From positions 53,801,732 through 53,865,731 of the forward strand of contig NC_077248.1 in the NCBI RefSeq assembly GCF_947179165.1: DNA of 64,000 nt, in the 5' to 3' direction. This document shows, in pieces, positions 35,956 to 48,402 of the stretch. Source of the stretch: Solanum dulcamara (taxonomy: Eukaryota > Streptophyta > Magnoliopsida > Solanales > Solanaceae). Within the stretch, counting starts at the first letter, position 1. Every line of letters starts with the position of its first letter. A model generated the notes under the pieces. It had not been told where the DNA came from, ran no database searches, and was given only the letters and a program-made list of their open reading frames with translations. Position numbers and translations under genes: made by a program.

Positions 35956-38264
35956 TGTCACAACCCAACCTCATAGGCCACGATTGGGTTCCGACATAGA
36001 CCCCCGTATACATACCTGTCAGATATAAGAACTATACATAAGAACTCCAATGGGTCATAACAACTTCTTATACACGTAGCCTCTTTTATTTGTATCATAA
36101 CATGAAAGGGCACGCAACCGACAAGGCTGCCATAACGTAACATTACTTACTACATGCCATATAGGCACAATTGAAGTAAACTTATAAATAACCCACATAC
36201 ATAAGTCTATAGACCTCTAAGAATATCAACGGTAATATACGGCAGGACAGGCCTTCACCGTACCCCTGAACAAATAAATATATACATAGGAGGACCGGTA
36301 CCAACAAGCTAAGCTCCAGAATAGTAGAGCACTCCCAACATAGCTGAGTGGAAATCCTAAGCTAATGGATCTCCAAAATGCATACCTGTACCTATGGGGC
36401 ATGAAACGCAACCCCCCAAAGAAAGGGGGTTAGTACGATACATGTACTGAGTATATAAAGCATAAAACATCATAACTAAGACAACAGCTGAAATAGGGAT
36501 GCAGGGGGCAAGTATAACATTTAGCCATCTACCGTGCCTGCATCTTATAAACTAAAGTCACACATACTATCATCACGTACTATAACCAGCCCGTTCAGGG
36601 ACTCGGTGTAACAACTACATCATTTTATCATCATAAGCATATATATATCATTAGCACTGTGGAACGTATAGCCCAATTTATGTATATAGCAAGTACACAT
36701 TGAGGAACGATGGCCCAATCCATATATCATATAATAATGCCGAGGAACGACAGCCTGATCCACATATCGTATAATAATGTCGAGGAACAATGGCCCAATC
36801 CATAGCTCATATAACAATGCCGAGGTACGATGGCCCAATCAGTATACATATATAGCATATATTAATGCTGAGGAATGATGGACCGATCTACATATCACAT
36901 AATAATGCCGAGGAATGATGGCCTAATCCATATCTCATATAATAATACCGAGGTACGACGGCCCGATCCGTATATTGTAGAATAATGCTGAGGTACAATG
37001 GCCCTATCTGTATATCATATAATAATGCATATATGTGCATGTAAAACTTGGTAACATATCAAAAATCCCTCAAATATCATCATAAAGTATGTCAAGAGCC
37101 TCTAGGTATAGGAGCTTACGCATTCAATCACTATTCAGCATATAGAAGGCTCAAGGTCTGTAGTCCAACTACTTTAAGACCCTTATCATTCAAAAGTGAG
37201 TACAAGTCATGAGTTATACCCGGAACCTATAAATGGAATTGCTTCTAACTCATATCATACATCGTTCCATTTATATTAAGCCATTTCAAGAGAAAGAAGG
37301 GATAGGCTTCACGTATACTACTTTTAATCACATAAAAGGCTTACAAGACAATAACTCAACTATCGCAGGAGTTCTAACATCAAGAAGTGAATAAGATTTA
37401 CGAACCATACTTGGGGTTCTATGAATGGAATTATCCCCACAGTACATATACCAACCACTTATGGCTAAGACATGCAAAGAGAAAAGAAGAGATAAGCTTT
37501 ACACACCTATTATGGGTTAATCGCATCCCGGCCCGCTTCGTTACTCCTTTAACCTATTTAACACGAAAGTAACTCTAAGGTTAGTGACCTTCGACTTTCC
37601 AACTTTCAATTCTACAACCAAGCATCCAAGGAATCATTTCCTTATTCACTTTTCTCGACTAGTTGATTAATTAGTTAAGAAGTTAGCGGAAATTGGGAAA
37701 CATCTCCCCTATACCTTGCCCTATCCAAACTTCCGATTTAACCTCCAATTATTTCAGCCATACCAACTACCACAACCAGCATCCATACACAATTAAATTA
37801 CTATAATACTACTCAATACAAGTTCCAAACAACTCGCCCAACCAAAATCATGACTTTAAAATATGGTTTTCAATCTTTATTTCACAAAATCTTAACCAAA
37901 CCAAAATAAAGTATTACCATGTGTCACTTTTTCATGCTGCCACGTGTCATCTCCTTAGGCCACCATGTGTCATCCCCTTTTTCATAGGTTCATAATCTCG
38001 TCTTACTTTAAGAACCTATGTAATCCTTGTTACGTAAGCTTGGCATGTACTCTAGTAGCTTAGGTATGTAAGACATCGAAGTTGGTAGCTTACGCGACTA
38101 GGTTGAGTACCACGACTCCTTATTTGGCCTCAAACTTCTTCCAAAGCCTTCTAGACCTATTTCCAACTATCACTACTCACGTAGAACTTCATAGATAACC
38201 TGCATCATATGGCAATAGTTTTAAAAAAAATATGCTCCAATGTACAAAAGTACGGGGTATAACA
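35956..38264 (-). repeat. 3' LTR of element E, with 685-base deletion
   Basis: Aligns with 45406-48397 except for a gap at 37917-37919: the segment equal to 47370-48054 of the 5' LTR is absent. The missing piece holds the U3 palindromic words and the TATA-like box. Confidence 0.9.
36655..37030. repeat. 40-base tandem array in E's 3' LTR
   Basis: Units such as AATGCCGAGGAACGA then GGCCCAATCCATAT, the complement of the D1 unit. About nine diverged copies. Confidence 0.85.
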
Positions 38265-38278
38265 TCCTTCCCCCTTTT
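38265..38278 (-). other. Polypurine tract of element E
   Basis: The minus strand reads AAAAGGGGGAAGGA directly before the LTR start TGTTATACCCC. Confidence 0.8.
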
Positions 38279-38329
38279 AGAACATTCATGCTTGAATGTT
38301 AATTTTCATAAGGTCCAAAAAGGATTTCA

Positions 38330-38786
38330 GGAATTCTTTGTAATGGCTGCCATGTACAAGCCTTTCTCCACAGCTTGCTAAACCATGTCTGGGCCTATTA
38401 GTTATGTTTTACCAATTTCCAACCAAACAATGGGTGACCTGCATTTTTTGTTATTCAAAACCTCGTACAGGGCTATCTAGATACTAGAATGATAGTTATT
38501 ATCATAGGTAATCTCGACAGGTAATAGACAATTGTCCTAGCTACCTTTGAATTCAACTGTATAGGCCCGCAACATATCGTCTAGCATTTAGCTAGCAAGC
38601 TTAGTCTGTCCATCAGCCTGAGGGTAACATGGGGTATAAAGACCTATTTGTCTTCCCAATCTCCTCGTGGACTGATCTTTAGTAGTTACTGTAACTTGGG
38701 CTCCTTCGTCTGAGATAATAGCTATAGGAACTTCACATAGCCTCACTATCCTCTTGACCTATAACTTCTCGCAGTCTCAGCTGAAC
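38330..38786 (-). pseudogene. Integrase core fragment 1 (element E)
   Basis: Read from 38786 down: 'VKRIVRLCEVPIAIISDEG' (second catalytic Asp kept), 'YPQADGQTK' (catalytic Glu region lost), 'MLDDMLRAYTVEFKGS', 'YDNNYHSSI' and 'KCRSPIVWLEIGKT'. It then stops; the SH3-like part and chromodomain expected before the polypurine tract are missing. D2 interrupts it at 38787. Confidence 0.8.
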
Positions 38787-38791
38787 AGATA
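38787..38791. repeat. Left target duplication of D2 (AGATA)
   Basis: Exact match to 42413-42417. Confidence 0.9.
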
Positions 38792-39131
38792 TGTTATGCC
38801 CCATACTTTTGTACTTCAGAAAGCCTTCCTAAACTTCTTAAAAGACACCTCATGACCCAGATTAGCTATAACGTAACCAAATAACTCTAAGTAAGGGAGG
38901 ATACGATGCCCTATAGTAGGAAAGCTTGGAAATAGAGTTATACAAATCTGAAAGGAGTTGGAGGACAAGTAATGAGTTGTAGGACTCGACTTACTTGCGT
39001 AAGCTACCGACTTGGACGTCTTATATAACTAAGAAACTTGAGGGTGTGTCGAGCTTACGTAGAAAGGATTACATAGGTTCTTAAAGTAAGACGAGATTAT
39101 GAACCCACGAAAGAGGCGAAAAGAGGCGTAA

Positions 39132-39220
39132 CACCTACTTAGGAGCAAGTAGGTGATGCACCTACTTAGGATAAGTAGGTGATGCACCTACTTGGACCAA
39201 GTAGGTGACTCACCTGCTTG
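39132..39220. repeat. Palindromic U3 words in D2
   Basis: Three units of AAGTAGGTGATGCACCTACTT type, as in D1. Confidence 0.85.
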
Positions 39221-39314
39221 GGATGGACCCCGCTGCCATGTGGCAGCATATTGGTGGCAGCATGGCGTGAGGTGGCTCCCTAGGGGGGCTTCCATGTGTC
39301 ACCTCCAAAAATGG

Positions 39315-39324
39315 GATATATATG
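39315..39324 (+). promoter_or_regulatory. Candidate LTR TATA box (D2)
   Basis: GATATATATG at the same relative place as in D1. Confidence 0.5.
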
Positions 39325-41314
39325 CTGAAATTATGACTAAGGAAGTCATTTTTCAGATCTTACACTTGAGGAAAATTGGAGAAAACTTCAGGGAGAGAAG
39401 AGAGAGTCACGGCAGCCACAAGAACAAGGTAGGCCCTGCATTTTTGATCCATGAATTAATTATTTAAGGTATCCTACAGTTACCTAACGGTGTTTAATAG
39501 CGTAAAGTAATTATTTGGGGCAGCAGGAAGTGCAGCGAGCAGCCCCACCAATTTTCAGCACGTTAAGGATCTTCCGAAGTCAATTTTCAGCAAGATAAGG
39601 TTTGATTCTCTTGTCCCATGTTTTGGTAAGTGCTTAAGAATTTTATGGTGTGTAAACATGAGTTGGAGATGTGAAAATATGTACGTCACTGCTGAAGGAG
39701 GCTGCAAGTCATGTAGAGACTATTTTGGTGTATTCTAGTCGGCTTAAAGTTTAACTAGCGTTGTCGTTAGCATGGTGTTGTGTTTGGAGGAGATCTATCT
39801 ATGTTTCAGGGCTGGAACATGAATAAAAATGACTGTATATGCTGATGATTTCATCCACATGACACCCCGGTTCGTGTGGGTAAAGGTTTTATGAAATAGA
39901 GATTAAAAACCCTATTTTGGTATCGTAGTTTTAAGCGGGCTATTTGGGACTTGTTTTGTGTAATGTTGAAGTGATGTAATTGTGTATTGGCTGCTTTCTG
40001 TTGTTATTAATATGGCTTCTAAGGTTTGGAGGTTAATTAGAAGTTCGGATAGGGCGATTTATAGAGGAGATGCTGCCCGAATTCTGTTAACTTCTTAAAT
40101 AACTAATAGACTAGTCGAGAAAGGCGAGTAAGGAAATGGTGCCTATAGATACTTGAGTATAGATTTGGAAGTTGTAAAGTTGAAAGTTAGTCATCTTAGT
40201 ATTAATCTCATGTTAAATAGGTTGAAGAAGAAACAAAACAATCTGGACTACAATCGAGCTACTACAGGTATGTGAAGCTATCTCTTCCTTTCTCTTGGTA
40301 TGTCTTCAAGTTAAGAAATGAATGATATGAGCTTGAGGGTAAATCTACTCATAAATGCCAAGCATAATCCACGTTCCTTACTTACTTATTGATGAAAGCA
40401 CTTCTACAATAATTGAACTAGGGCTTCTCAAGCCTTCCATACGTTAGGAAGTGAGGAGTATGTAAAGCTTATTCTTTCTTTTGACATATCTTTGGCATAA
40501 GTATGTAAATCTTATTCTTTATTTTGGCATGTCTTGATATAAGTATTACATGATGCAAGCTTTGGGGAATATCCCATCCATAAAGCTCCGAGCAAGATTT
40601 ATGAGTCTTCCCAACTTCCTAATATTAGAACTTCCATAATAATGGAGCTACGGCTCTCAAGCCTCCTCTATGATAGAGGGTAGTAAGTTTGTGAAGCTAA
40701 CTTCTTTTCTCGGTATGTCCTAGCACAAGTATGAGATGTGTATGAAATTTGGGAGTAATTCTATTCTTAAAACTCCAAGTATGGTTCATAAGTCTTATTC
40801 ACTTCTCGATGGTAGAACTCATATACTAGTTGAGTTATTACTTCTCAAGGCTTCTATGTGATGGGAAGTAGTAAGTACGTAAACTATCCTCTCTTCTCAT
40901 TGGGCATATCCTAAAAGTAAGTGATATGTATACAAGCTAGGGTAATCTCATTCTTATGTTCCGAATAGGATTCTTGTCTCTTACTCACTTTCTGATGTTA
41001 ACGCTCTTATGGTAGTTTAGCTATTACCCTCGAGCCTTCTGTATGTAAAACAGGAATTTGTGTGTGAAAATTCATATGCTCACAGATGCTATAGTGACTC
41101 ATGTCCTTACTTTGATAAGCTCCTATTCCTAAGGACTCTAGGACGACCAATGCCTCTGATTTTATAAACCGTTCGGCATTACTTGATAAATGCCTATAAT
41201 TCTTGAGACTCTAGTTGATACGACCCCTAATGACACTTAGAGGGTACTTGGGAAAAGTACCATTATAAACCTCAAAGGATAGTCCAGTATGATCATTTTA
41301 TTGAGTCTCAGATA

Positions 41315-41682
41315 ATAATATGATGATTATGACACCGAATCCCATAAAGGGCCAGGTACGGTATATGATGATTATGATACTGAGTCCCGTAAAGGGCCAG
41401 GTATGGTATATAATGATTATGACACCGAGTCCCATAAAGGCTCGGGTACGATATATGATGATTATGAGATCGAGTCCCATAAAGAGCGGGGTACGGTATA
41501 TGATGATTATGACACTGAGTCCCATAAAGGGCCGGGTACGGTATATGATGATTATGACACCGAGTCCCATAAAGGGCCGGGTACGGTATATGATGATTAT
41601 GACACCGAGTCCCATAAAAGGCCGGGTATGATATATGATGATATGATGACACCGATTCCCATAAAGGGTCGAGTATGGTATA
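41315..41682. repeat. 45-base tandem array in D2, about 8 copies
   Basis: Unit core GATTATGACACCGAGTCCCA then TAAAGGGCCGGGTACGGTAT. Two neighbouring units (41500-41589) are nearly identical. One stray, diverged unit follows at about 41727-41772. Since 45 is a multiple of 3, open frames run through on both strands; they are not genes. Confidence 0.95.
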
Positions 41683-42412
41683 TATATGCGATAATATAAT
41701 ATGATGATGTGGTGTTGAGGCATGATATATGACTATGGCCCCGAGCCCCATAATAGGCCGGGTGCGATATATGATAATAATGTGTATGATTTATCTCATA
41801 AGACACAAGTACAGTGCCTTATTGAGTATCATATTTGTTTCTTGGATCTCTACTTCAGATGTGACTTCATTTGTGAAATGTTATACTTTATATACTCAAT
41901 ACATATATCGTACTGACCCTCCTTTTTTGGAACTGCATTTCATGCCCACAGGTACAGCTGTTTATTTCAGAGATCCGCCAGCTTAGGATTTCTGCTCAGC
42001 TATATTGGAAGTGCTCCACTGTTCTGGATCCTAGCTTTTGGGTACTGGTCTTCCTGTATATATATCTATTTGTTCAGGGGTACGGCGGGGGCCCTGTCCC
42101 ACCATATGTCATCATTACAATTCGTGAAGGTCTGTAGACATGTGTATGTGGGTTGTTTGTAAGTTTGGTTTGGTTGTGCTTATACGATATAATGCATATG
42201 TTTTTATGCTATGACAGCCTTGTCGGCTTGCACGCCCTTTCATGATATGGTACGAATGAAAGAGGCTATATGTACATAAAAAGATTTTGACCCATTGGGG
42301 TTTTGTGTGCAGTATCACATTATGCATAGTTTAACTTGACTATAGCTGATAGGTACGTATACGGGGGTCCAAGTTGGAACCCAGTCATGGCATACGGGGT
42401 TGGGTCATGATA

Positions 42413-42417
42413 AGATA
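42413..42417. repeat. Right target duplication of D2 (AGATA)
   Basis: Exact copy of 38787-38791. Confidence 0.9.
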
Positions 42418-42639
42418 GTCCTTGATTGAAGGAACATGGGCTGATGTTAGTAATTGATGGATAACATTTCATATAGAATAATCCGTCCATGGAGGGCAAA
42501 GTAATTCTTGTAACCAAGGTCATATTGTGAAATCTTTGACCTTGTGTATTACTTCTTGCCTTCTTTAGAGGACATCAACTGGTACCCCTACCCTTTTGGT
42601 TTTGCTTTTCGCCCCTCAGAGTTGGCTATTGAGTGGTGC
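42418..42639 (-). other. Unresolved stretch of element E
   Basis: Directly after D2. The integrase text that should continue from 38786 is not visible here. Confidence 0.4.
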
Positions 42640-43060
42640 TGAAGTTCCCTCACATAACGACCTCCATAGCCACTTTGTGTTTTGTCTATCATTAACTGGT
42701 ATAATATTGAAGGGCTTTGGCATACAAATGCACCATCTATTAGTAACTAGCTACTCTTATAGTCAGTAATGTAGGCCTGCAATATACCTTATAGAGTCTG
42801 GATAGTATGCTCGGCCTATCCATTAGTCTGGGGTGAAATGTTGTACTAAGATTCACCTATGTTCCCAATCCCTCCTGGAATGATCTCCAGAAGTTAGCCT
42901 TAAATTGAACTTCCCTATCTAAGATAACAGATGTGGGAACTCTGTGAAGGCTTACTATTTCCTTGTCATATAAACTTTCATAATTTTTAGCTAAATGTGT
43001 CTTCCTAACTGGAAGAAAATAGGTTGTTTCTGTCAGCCTATCTACCATAACCCCTATGAA
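42640..43060 (-). pseudogene. Integrase core fragment 2 (element E)
   Basis: The open stretch 43048-42857 reads 'MVDRLTETTYFLPVRKTHL', 'KEIVSLHRVPTSVILDREV' (second catalytic Asp kept) and 'ANFWRSFQEGLGT'. After a frame change come 'HPxTNGQAEHTIQTL' (catalytic Glu kept) and 'ILQAYITDYKSS'. It covers the same part of the enzyme as fragment 1, so it cannot be its simple continuation. The reading direction is the same. Confidence 0.8.
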
Positions 43061-45199
43061 CTCATACTTACACAGAATGCGAGGTCAACCTATACTATAA
43101 TCCATATTAACTGCTTTTCATTTCCGAGTCAGGATTTCGATCCCTTGTAATAGGCTATCAAGCTTCTAATGCTCCATTTTGTTTAAGCTATCACACAATT
43201 TCTCTTAATTAAACTTGTAACGCTCTAGGCATGTCCTACTGCGCTCTTACTTAATCTTCCTTCTAGTTCTCTTACCACCTATCACATTGCAATCATATTG
43301 CTATAACCAACTTCTTTTTATCAAGTAACCACTCGGTCTCATTCTTAGCATACCAATATTCATAGGTTGCATATTGTTCTTGTACCATTTGTAGAAAGTG
43401 TGTGCAATTCTAATCATAGTCTTTCCTACTCTTGGCTTACCCTGCTCTACATGTGTCATTGTACTAACACGTACTTGCAGTCTTTTTTAGGTCACCATTG
43501 TTTTGTTGTGCGTACCCTTAAAGTTCTCTCATATTCTATCATAAGAGAGATTTCTTATCCTTCCCCTTTTGCTACTTATACATCACAATGTTAGAAGCCA
43601 GTAACTCGGTTGCCAACATCTTGACCTTTAGTCAAGTATAGCCTTGTTATCCTTTACAATATCTTTAAGTTACTCGTTATCATCCTTTTTTCTTATCCAT
43701 CCCTTTTTGTATGTGCCCATCATTTGACGTCATACTATTCAAGGTCCTTCCCAATAATCCTCCATACTATCTCAGATATAATCTTGGCTTTTATCCATCT
43801 ACTGCTGGCTTTTAGATCTTGCTAGCTTGTTCAAGCATGGGATCTCACTTTAAGTTTTAGTGTTTGCATTAACACGTTATAGTGTCGGTTGGTTTCATCT
43901 CACGCTTGTATTTCTCTTATCCACTTCCCCCCTTTAGGGTGTACCCATGTACGAATCCTTAATACAATCATGAAGTGCTTAGAAGCCTCGATATATAGTA
44001 CCAAATCCATTCTGAGCACTGGTACTCGAGTAATATCCTTAATATAGCAGTGCATTCAAAGCCACATTCCATTTATTCCAATCAGTAATTAGCTCGTGCT
44101 TATAACTGTTTCAAATTCTGCACTCGGTAGCACTTATACTTTTATGATCCGTGTCTCAAGCTTTGTCATAATACTAGCCTTATTCTATTGGGTACCACTT
44201 GTCCCCATAATAAATTCGCAACACATCATTTGTTATGTAAATCTACATCCCCTATTCGCTAAGGATCTTACTATTTTCCACAGTGGAGTCACATATACAC
44301 CATATTTCTTTATGCCTCATGAGCTTTCATCCTTTTCGTGTACCCGATGCTATCTTCTAATCTCACTCAGAATCATAGCAACTTGGTTTTAATAGTGGTC
44401 TTGTCTTATTACCTTTTCATCACACTATACCTTCAGTTTGTAACTGTCTATTTCTCTTTGTGTCCGATACTCACACTTAAGTAATTACGTCTATCTAGAG
44501 TGATTTCTTCAGTAGTCCTTTCATCTCTCATTTTCAAAATATTCTTTATTTACCTCTATTTGTTCTTAGCATACCAGTCATTTCTGGCATTCATCCTGTC
44601 TTGTTGCTCACCTTTACTTTCATTACCACTTGACCTTTTATTCAGAACCTTCCCTATAAATCTGTGTAAGTCTTTCTTATTCATTCTCTAAATCATCTCT
44701 TAATCTCACCATTCATTTCCAGATTTTTTTTCCATACCAATATTGACCTCCTCATTACTATTTCTATCACTTCAGTAATTAACTTATTTCTCGAGGTCAT
44801 CCATACTCATAGTCTAGTCAAATCCCCTTCTTATGATGGGCAAGGCATACTACAACCCTGTATCTTATTCTCTTGTTATTTCTAAGAAAATTTGGATAGA
44901 GTTTCCTCTGTATTTTTACTATCTCAACATCTGCACGCAGGAAATACCAACAATACCTCATAGAGCAGACATATATACTCATATCATATCATATCGCAGC
45001 TACACAGGGCGCCCAATATCAATAGTATGAAAATAGACTTACCTCGTATGTCCACTCGAACTGCACCGGTTACACTTTCCTATCTACCTTTCCTTTCAAT
45101 TTCAATTTTACATTTCAAGCATACTTCAATACTTTATCTGACATATATCTTTCGTGCCTTTGCTTACCTGCGTGCTTGGTAACTTCAAATATCGTCAGT
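43061..45199 (-). other. Pyrimidine-rich stretch of element E, no recognisable gene
   Basis: More than 2 kb rich in C and T on the plus strand (purine-rich on the element's sense strand). Gag, protease and RT should be here, but I see no capsid, zinc-knuckle, protease or YxDD motif. Short plus-strand open frames (44096-44392 and others) are hydrophobic strings typical of pyrimidine-rich DNA. Either a non-autonomous filler or a very decayed body. Confidence 0.5.
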
Positions 45200-45405
45200 C
45201 ACTTGCTTTAGTCAAAGGTTAGTATAAGGAATTTCATTCCCTACGACTCAGCTCTATAGCACGATCTTAGATATGAAGGAAAGTAACTTCCTAAATGTCC
45301 TGTAGCCTCCTGTTTATAGATGTGGTGCACAATATACCGATAAACAAGACTCTACTAGACACAGTCTGTAGACACTCCAAGGATAAACTACTCTGATACC
45401 ACTTC
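45200..45405 (-). other. Leader of element E
   Basis: Text such as TGTAGCCTCCTGTTTATAGATGTGG and ACTCTACTAGACAC recurs after the primer sites of elements 1 and 2 (7220-7340, 14150-14270), so it is the standard leader of this gypsy group. Confidence 0.75.
45391..45401 (-). other. tRNA primer-binding site (element E)
   Basis: The minus strand reads TGGTATCAGAG, eleven bases equal to the initiator-Met tRNA complement, four bases after the LTR end. Confidence 0.85.
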
Positions 45406-46089
45406 TGTCATGACCCAACCACGTCAGCCGCGATCGGGTTCCGACCGGGACCCCTGTATACATACCTATCAAATATAAGAACTATACATAAGAACCCCAA
45501 TGGGCCATAACAACTTCTTATACACGTAGCCTCTTTTATTTGTATCATAACATGAAAGGGCATGCAAGCCGACAAGGCTGTCATAACATAACAACACTTA
45601 CTACATGCCATATAGGCACAATTGAAGCAAACTTACAAATAACCCACATACATAAGTCTACAGACCTCTAAGAATAGCAACGGTAATATACGGTGGTACA
45701 GGGCCTCCATTGTACCCCTGAATAAATAAATGTATACATAAGAGGATCGGTACCAACAGGATAGGCTCTAGAATAGTGGAGCACTCCCAATATAGCTGAG
45801 TGGAAATCCTAAGCTGACGGATCTTCAAAATGTGTACCTGTACCTGTGGGCATGAAATGCAGCCCCCTGAAGAAAGGGGGTCAGTACGATACATGTTCAA
45901 AGTATATAAAGCATAAAATATCATAACTAAGACAAGAGCTAAAATAGGGATGCAGGGGGAAAGTATAACATTTAGCCGTCTACCGTACCTGCATCTTATA
46001 AACTAAAGTCATACATACTATCATCACATACTGTAATCGGCCCATTCAGGGACTCGATGTAACAACTACATAATTCTGTCATCATATGC

Positions 46090-46490
46090 ACATATGTACC
46101 ATTAGCATTGTGGAACGTATAACCCGATTCATGTATATAGCAAGTACACGTCGAGAAACGATGGCCCGATCCACATATCATATAATAATGCCGAAGAACA
46201 ATATCCTGATTCTAGCTTATATAACAATGTCGAGGTAAGATGGCCCAATCCGTATACATATATAGCATATATTAATGTTGAGGAACGACAGCCCGATCCA
46301 CATATCACATAATAATGTCGAGGAACAACGGCCCAATCCGTATCTCATATAATAATGCTGAGGTACAATGGCCCGATTCGTATCTCATATGATAATGCCT
46401 AGGTATGATGACCCGATCTGTATATCGTAGAATAATGCCGAGGTATGATAGCCGATCTGTATATCATATAACAATGCATATACATGCATG
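46090..46490. repeat. 40-base tandem array in E's 5' LTR
   Basis: Same unit as at 36655-37030 and, on the other strand, as in D1; about nine copies. Confidence 0.85.
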
Positions 46491-47874
46491 TAAAACTTGG
46501 TAACATATCAAATATTCCTTAAATATCATCATAAAGTATGTCCAAGAGCCTCTCGGTATAGGAGCTTATGCATGCAATTACTATTCAACATATAGAAGGC
46601 TCGAGAGTCATAGTCCAACTACTTTAAGACCCTTATAATTCAAAAGTGAGTACAAGTCATGAGTTATACCCGAAACCTATAAATGGAATTACTTCTAACT
46701 CATATCATGCATCGTTCCACTTACATTAAGTCATTTCAAGAGAAGGAAGGGATATGCTTCACGTATACTACTTTTCATCACGTAAAAGACTTACAAGACA
46801 ATAACTCAACTATCACAGGAGTTCTAACATCAAGAAGTGAATAAGATTTATGAATCATACTCAGGGTTCTATGAATGGAAATATCACGACAATACATAAA
46901 CCAACCACTTATGGCTAAGACATGCCAAGAGAAAAGACGAGATAAGCTATACATACCTGTTATGGGTTAACCGCATCCTGGCCCACTTAGTTACTCCTTT
47001 AACCTATTTAACACGAAAGTAAATCTAAGTTTAGTGACCTTCGACTTTCCAGCATTCAATTCTACAACCAAACATCCAAGGAATCATTTCCTTATTTACT
47101 TTTCTCAACTAGTTGACTAATTAGTTAAGAAGTTAGCGGAAATCGGGCAGCATCTCCCCTATACCTTGCCCTATCCAAACTTCCGATTTAATCTCCAATC
47201 ATTTCATCCATACCAACAACCAAAACCAGCAGCAATACACAATTGAATTACTACAATACTACGCAATACAAGTTCCAAACAACTCGCCCAACAAAAATTA
47301 CGACTTTAAAATACGGTTTTCAATCTTTATTTCAAAAAATCTTAACCAAACCAAAATGGAGTATTACCAGGATGCAACCAGAAGCATATATATCCATTTT
47401 TAGCCGCGTTCCATCCCTGCAACATAGATAAATCACCTCCAAACATGACACTATACTAACGACAACACTAGCCAAACTTTAACCCGCTAGAATAGCTTCA
47501 AAACAACCCCTACACGGCCTGCAACATCCTTCAGCCGTAACATGCATATTTTCACATTTCCAATCCATATTTATACAGTCATAACATGCTTAAACCCTTA
47601 ACAAATCATGGGAGAACCGAATCCAGCCATACCTTAACAAACTAACTTCCGAAACTTGCCGAAAGGTGTAGGTTTACGTCGAACCTCCTCGCTGCCCCAA
47701 CTATTCATCTACATTGTAAAACACCATTATTTAACCAAGGAATACCTTAGATAATTAATTCACGGAGCAAAAGTTGAGGGCTCAAGCCATGGCTGCCTTT
47801 CTTTTTCTCTCACGTTTTCTCTCAATTGCTTAATGCTAAGATGCTGAAAATGAGATATACTCCAGCATATAACA

Positions 47875-47883
47875 CATATATAA
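47875..47883 (-). promoter_or_regulatory. Candidate LTR TATA box (element E)
   Basis: TATATATGT on the minus strand, followed downstream by 'GAGAGAAAACGTGAGAG' leader text as in D1. Absent from the 3' LTR through deletion. Confidence 0.5.
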
Positions 47884-48397
47884 TCCTCCTTAGGAGGTGA
47901 AATGTGTCATCCCCTAAGGGTGACACATGTCTAGCCTTTATTGGGCCACCGCGTCTATGCAAGGCCTCCTAGGCTTCCATGTGGAAGGGTGGGGCCCACC
48001 CCCAAGCAGGTGGGTTACCTACTTGACCCTAAGTAGGTACATCACCTGCTTCCATGTGTCATTCCCTCACGCTGCCACATGTCATCTCCTTAGGCCACCA
48101 CATGTCATCCTCTTTTCTATAGGTTCGTAATATCGTCTTACTTTAAGAACCTATGTAATCCTTGTTATGTAAGCTTGGCATGTACTCTAGTAGCTTAGGT
48201 ATGTAAGACATCGAAGTTGGTAGCTTACGCGAGTAGGTTGAGTACCACGACTCCTTATTTGGCCTCCAACTCCTTCCAAAGCCTTCTAGACCTATTTCCA
48301 ACCATTGCTACTCACATAGAACTTCATAGATAACCTGCATCATATGGAAATCGTTTAAAAAAATATACTCCATTGTACAAAGGTGCGGGGTATAACA

Positions 48398-48402
48398 CAA
48401 TA
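48398..48402. repeat. Right target duplication of element E (CAATA)
   Basis: Exact copy of 35951-35955. Confidence 0.9.

Larger units (their letters stand above)
38792..42412 (+). mobile_element. D2: solo LTR, 3.6 kb, sister of D1
   Basis: Starts TGTTATGCCCC and ends GTTGGGTCATGATA, with a perfect 5-base duplication. It aligns with D1 at both ends, in the U3 palindromes and in the stretch 'CAGAGATCCGCCAGCTTAGG' (41966-41985), but its tandem array is a different one. It lies in element E on the opposite strand, so it is younger than E. Confidence 0.9.
35956..48397 (-). mobile_element. Element E: gypsy type, 12.4 kb including nested D2
   Basis: Both ends are defined: TGTCACAACC at the left, GGGGTATAACA at the right, perfect CAATA duplication outside. 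Minus-strand order: 5' LTR (45406-48397), primer site, leader, about 2 kb with no recognisable gag, integrase fragments, solo LTR D2 (plus strand), integrase fragment, polypurine tract, 3' LTR (35956-38264). Without D2 and one target copy it would be about 8.8 kb. It is dead and probably a mosaic. Confidence 0.9.
45406..48397 (-). repeat. 5' LTR of element E (3.0 kb)
   Basis: Left end TGTCATGACCC, right end GGGGTATAACA. Full-length form of the E LTR: U3 words (48000-48051), TATA-like box (47875-47883), array (46090-46490). Confidence 0.9.

Noticed and set aside
41298..41751. Long overlapping open frames (up to 147 codons) on both strands with repeated peptides
   Set aside because: They span the 45-base tandem array in D2. 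A period divisible by three keeps frames open on both strands. No start context or known motif supports a gene.
44096..44691. Hydrophobic plus-strand open frames that look like membrane proteins
   Set aside because: The region is pyrimidine-rich, so codons for Ser, Leu, Phe and Ile arise from composition alone. It lies antisense in element E.
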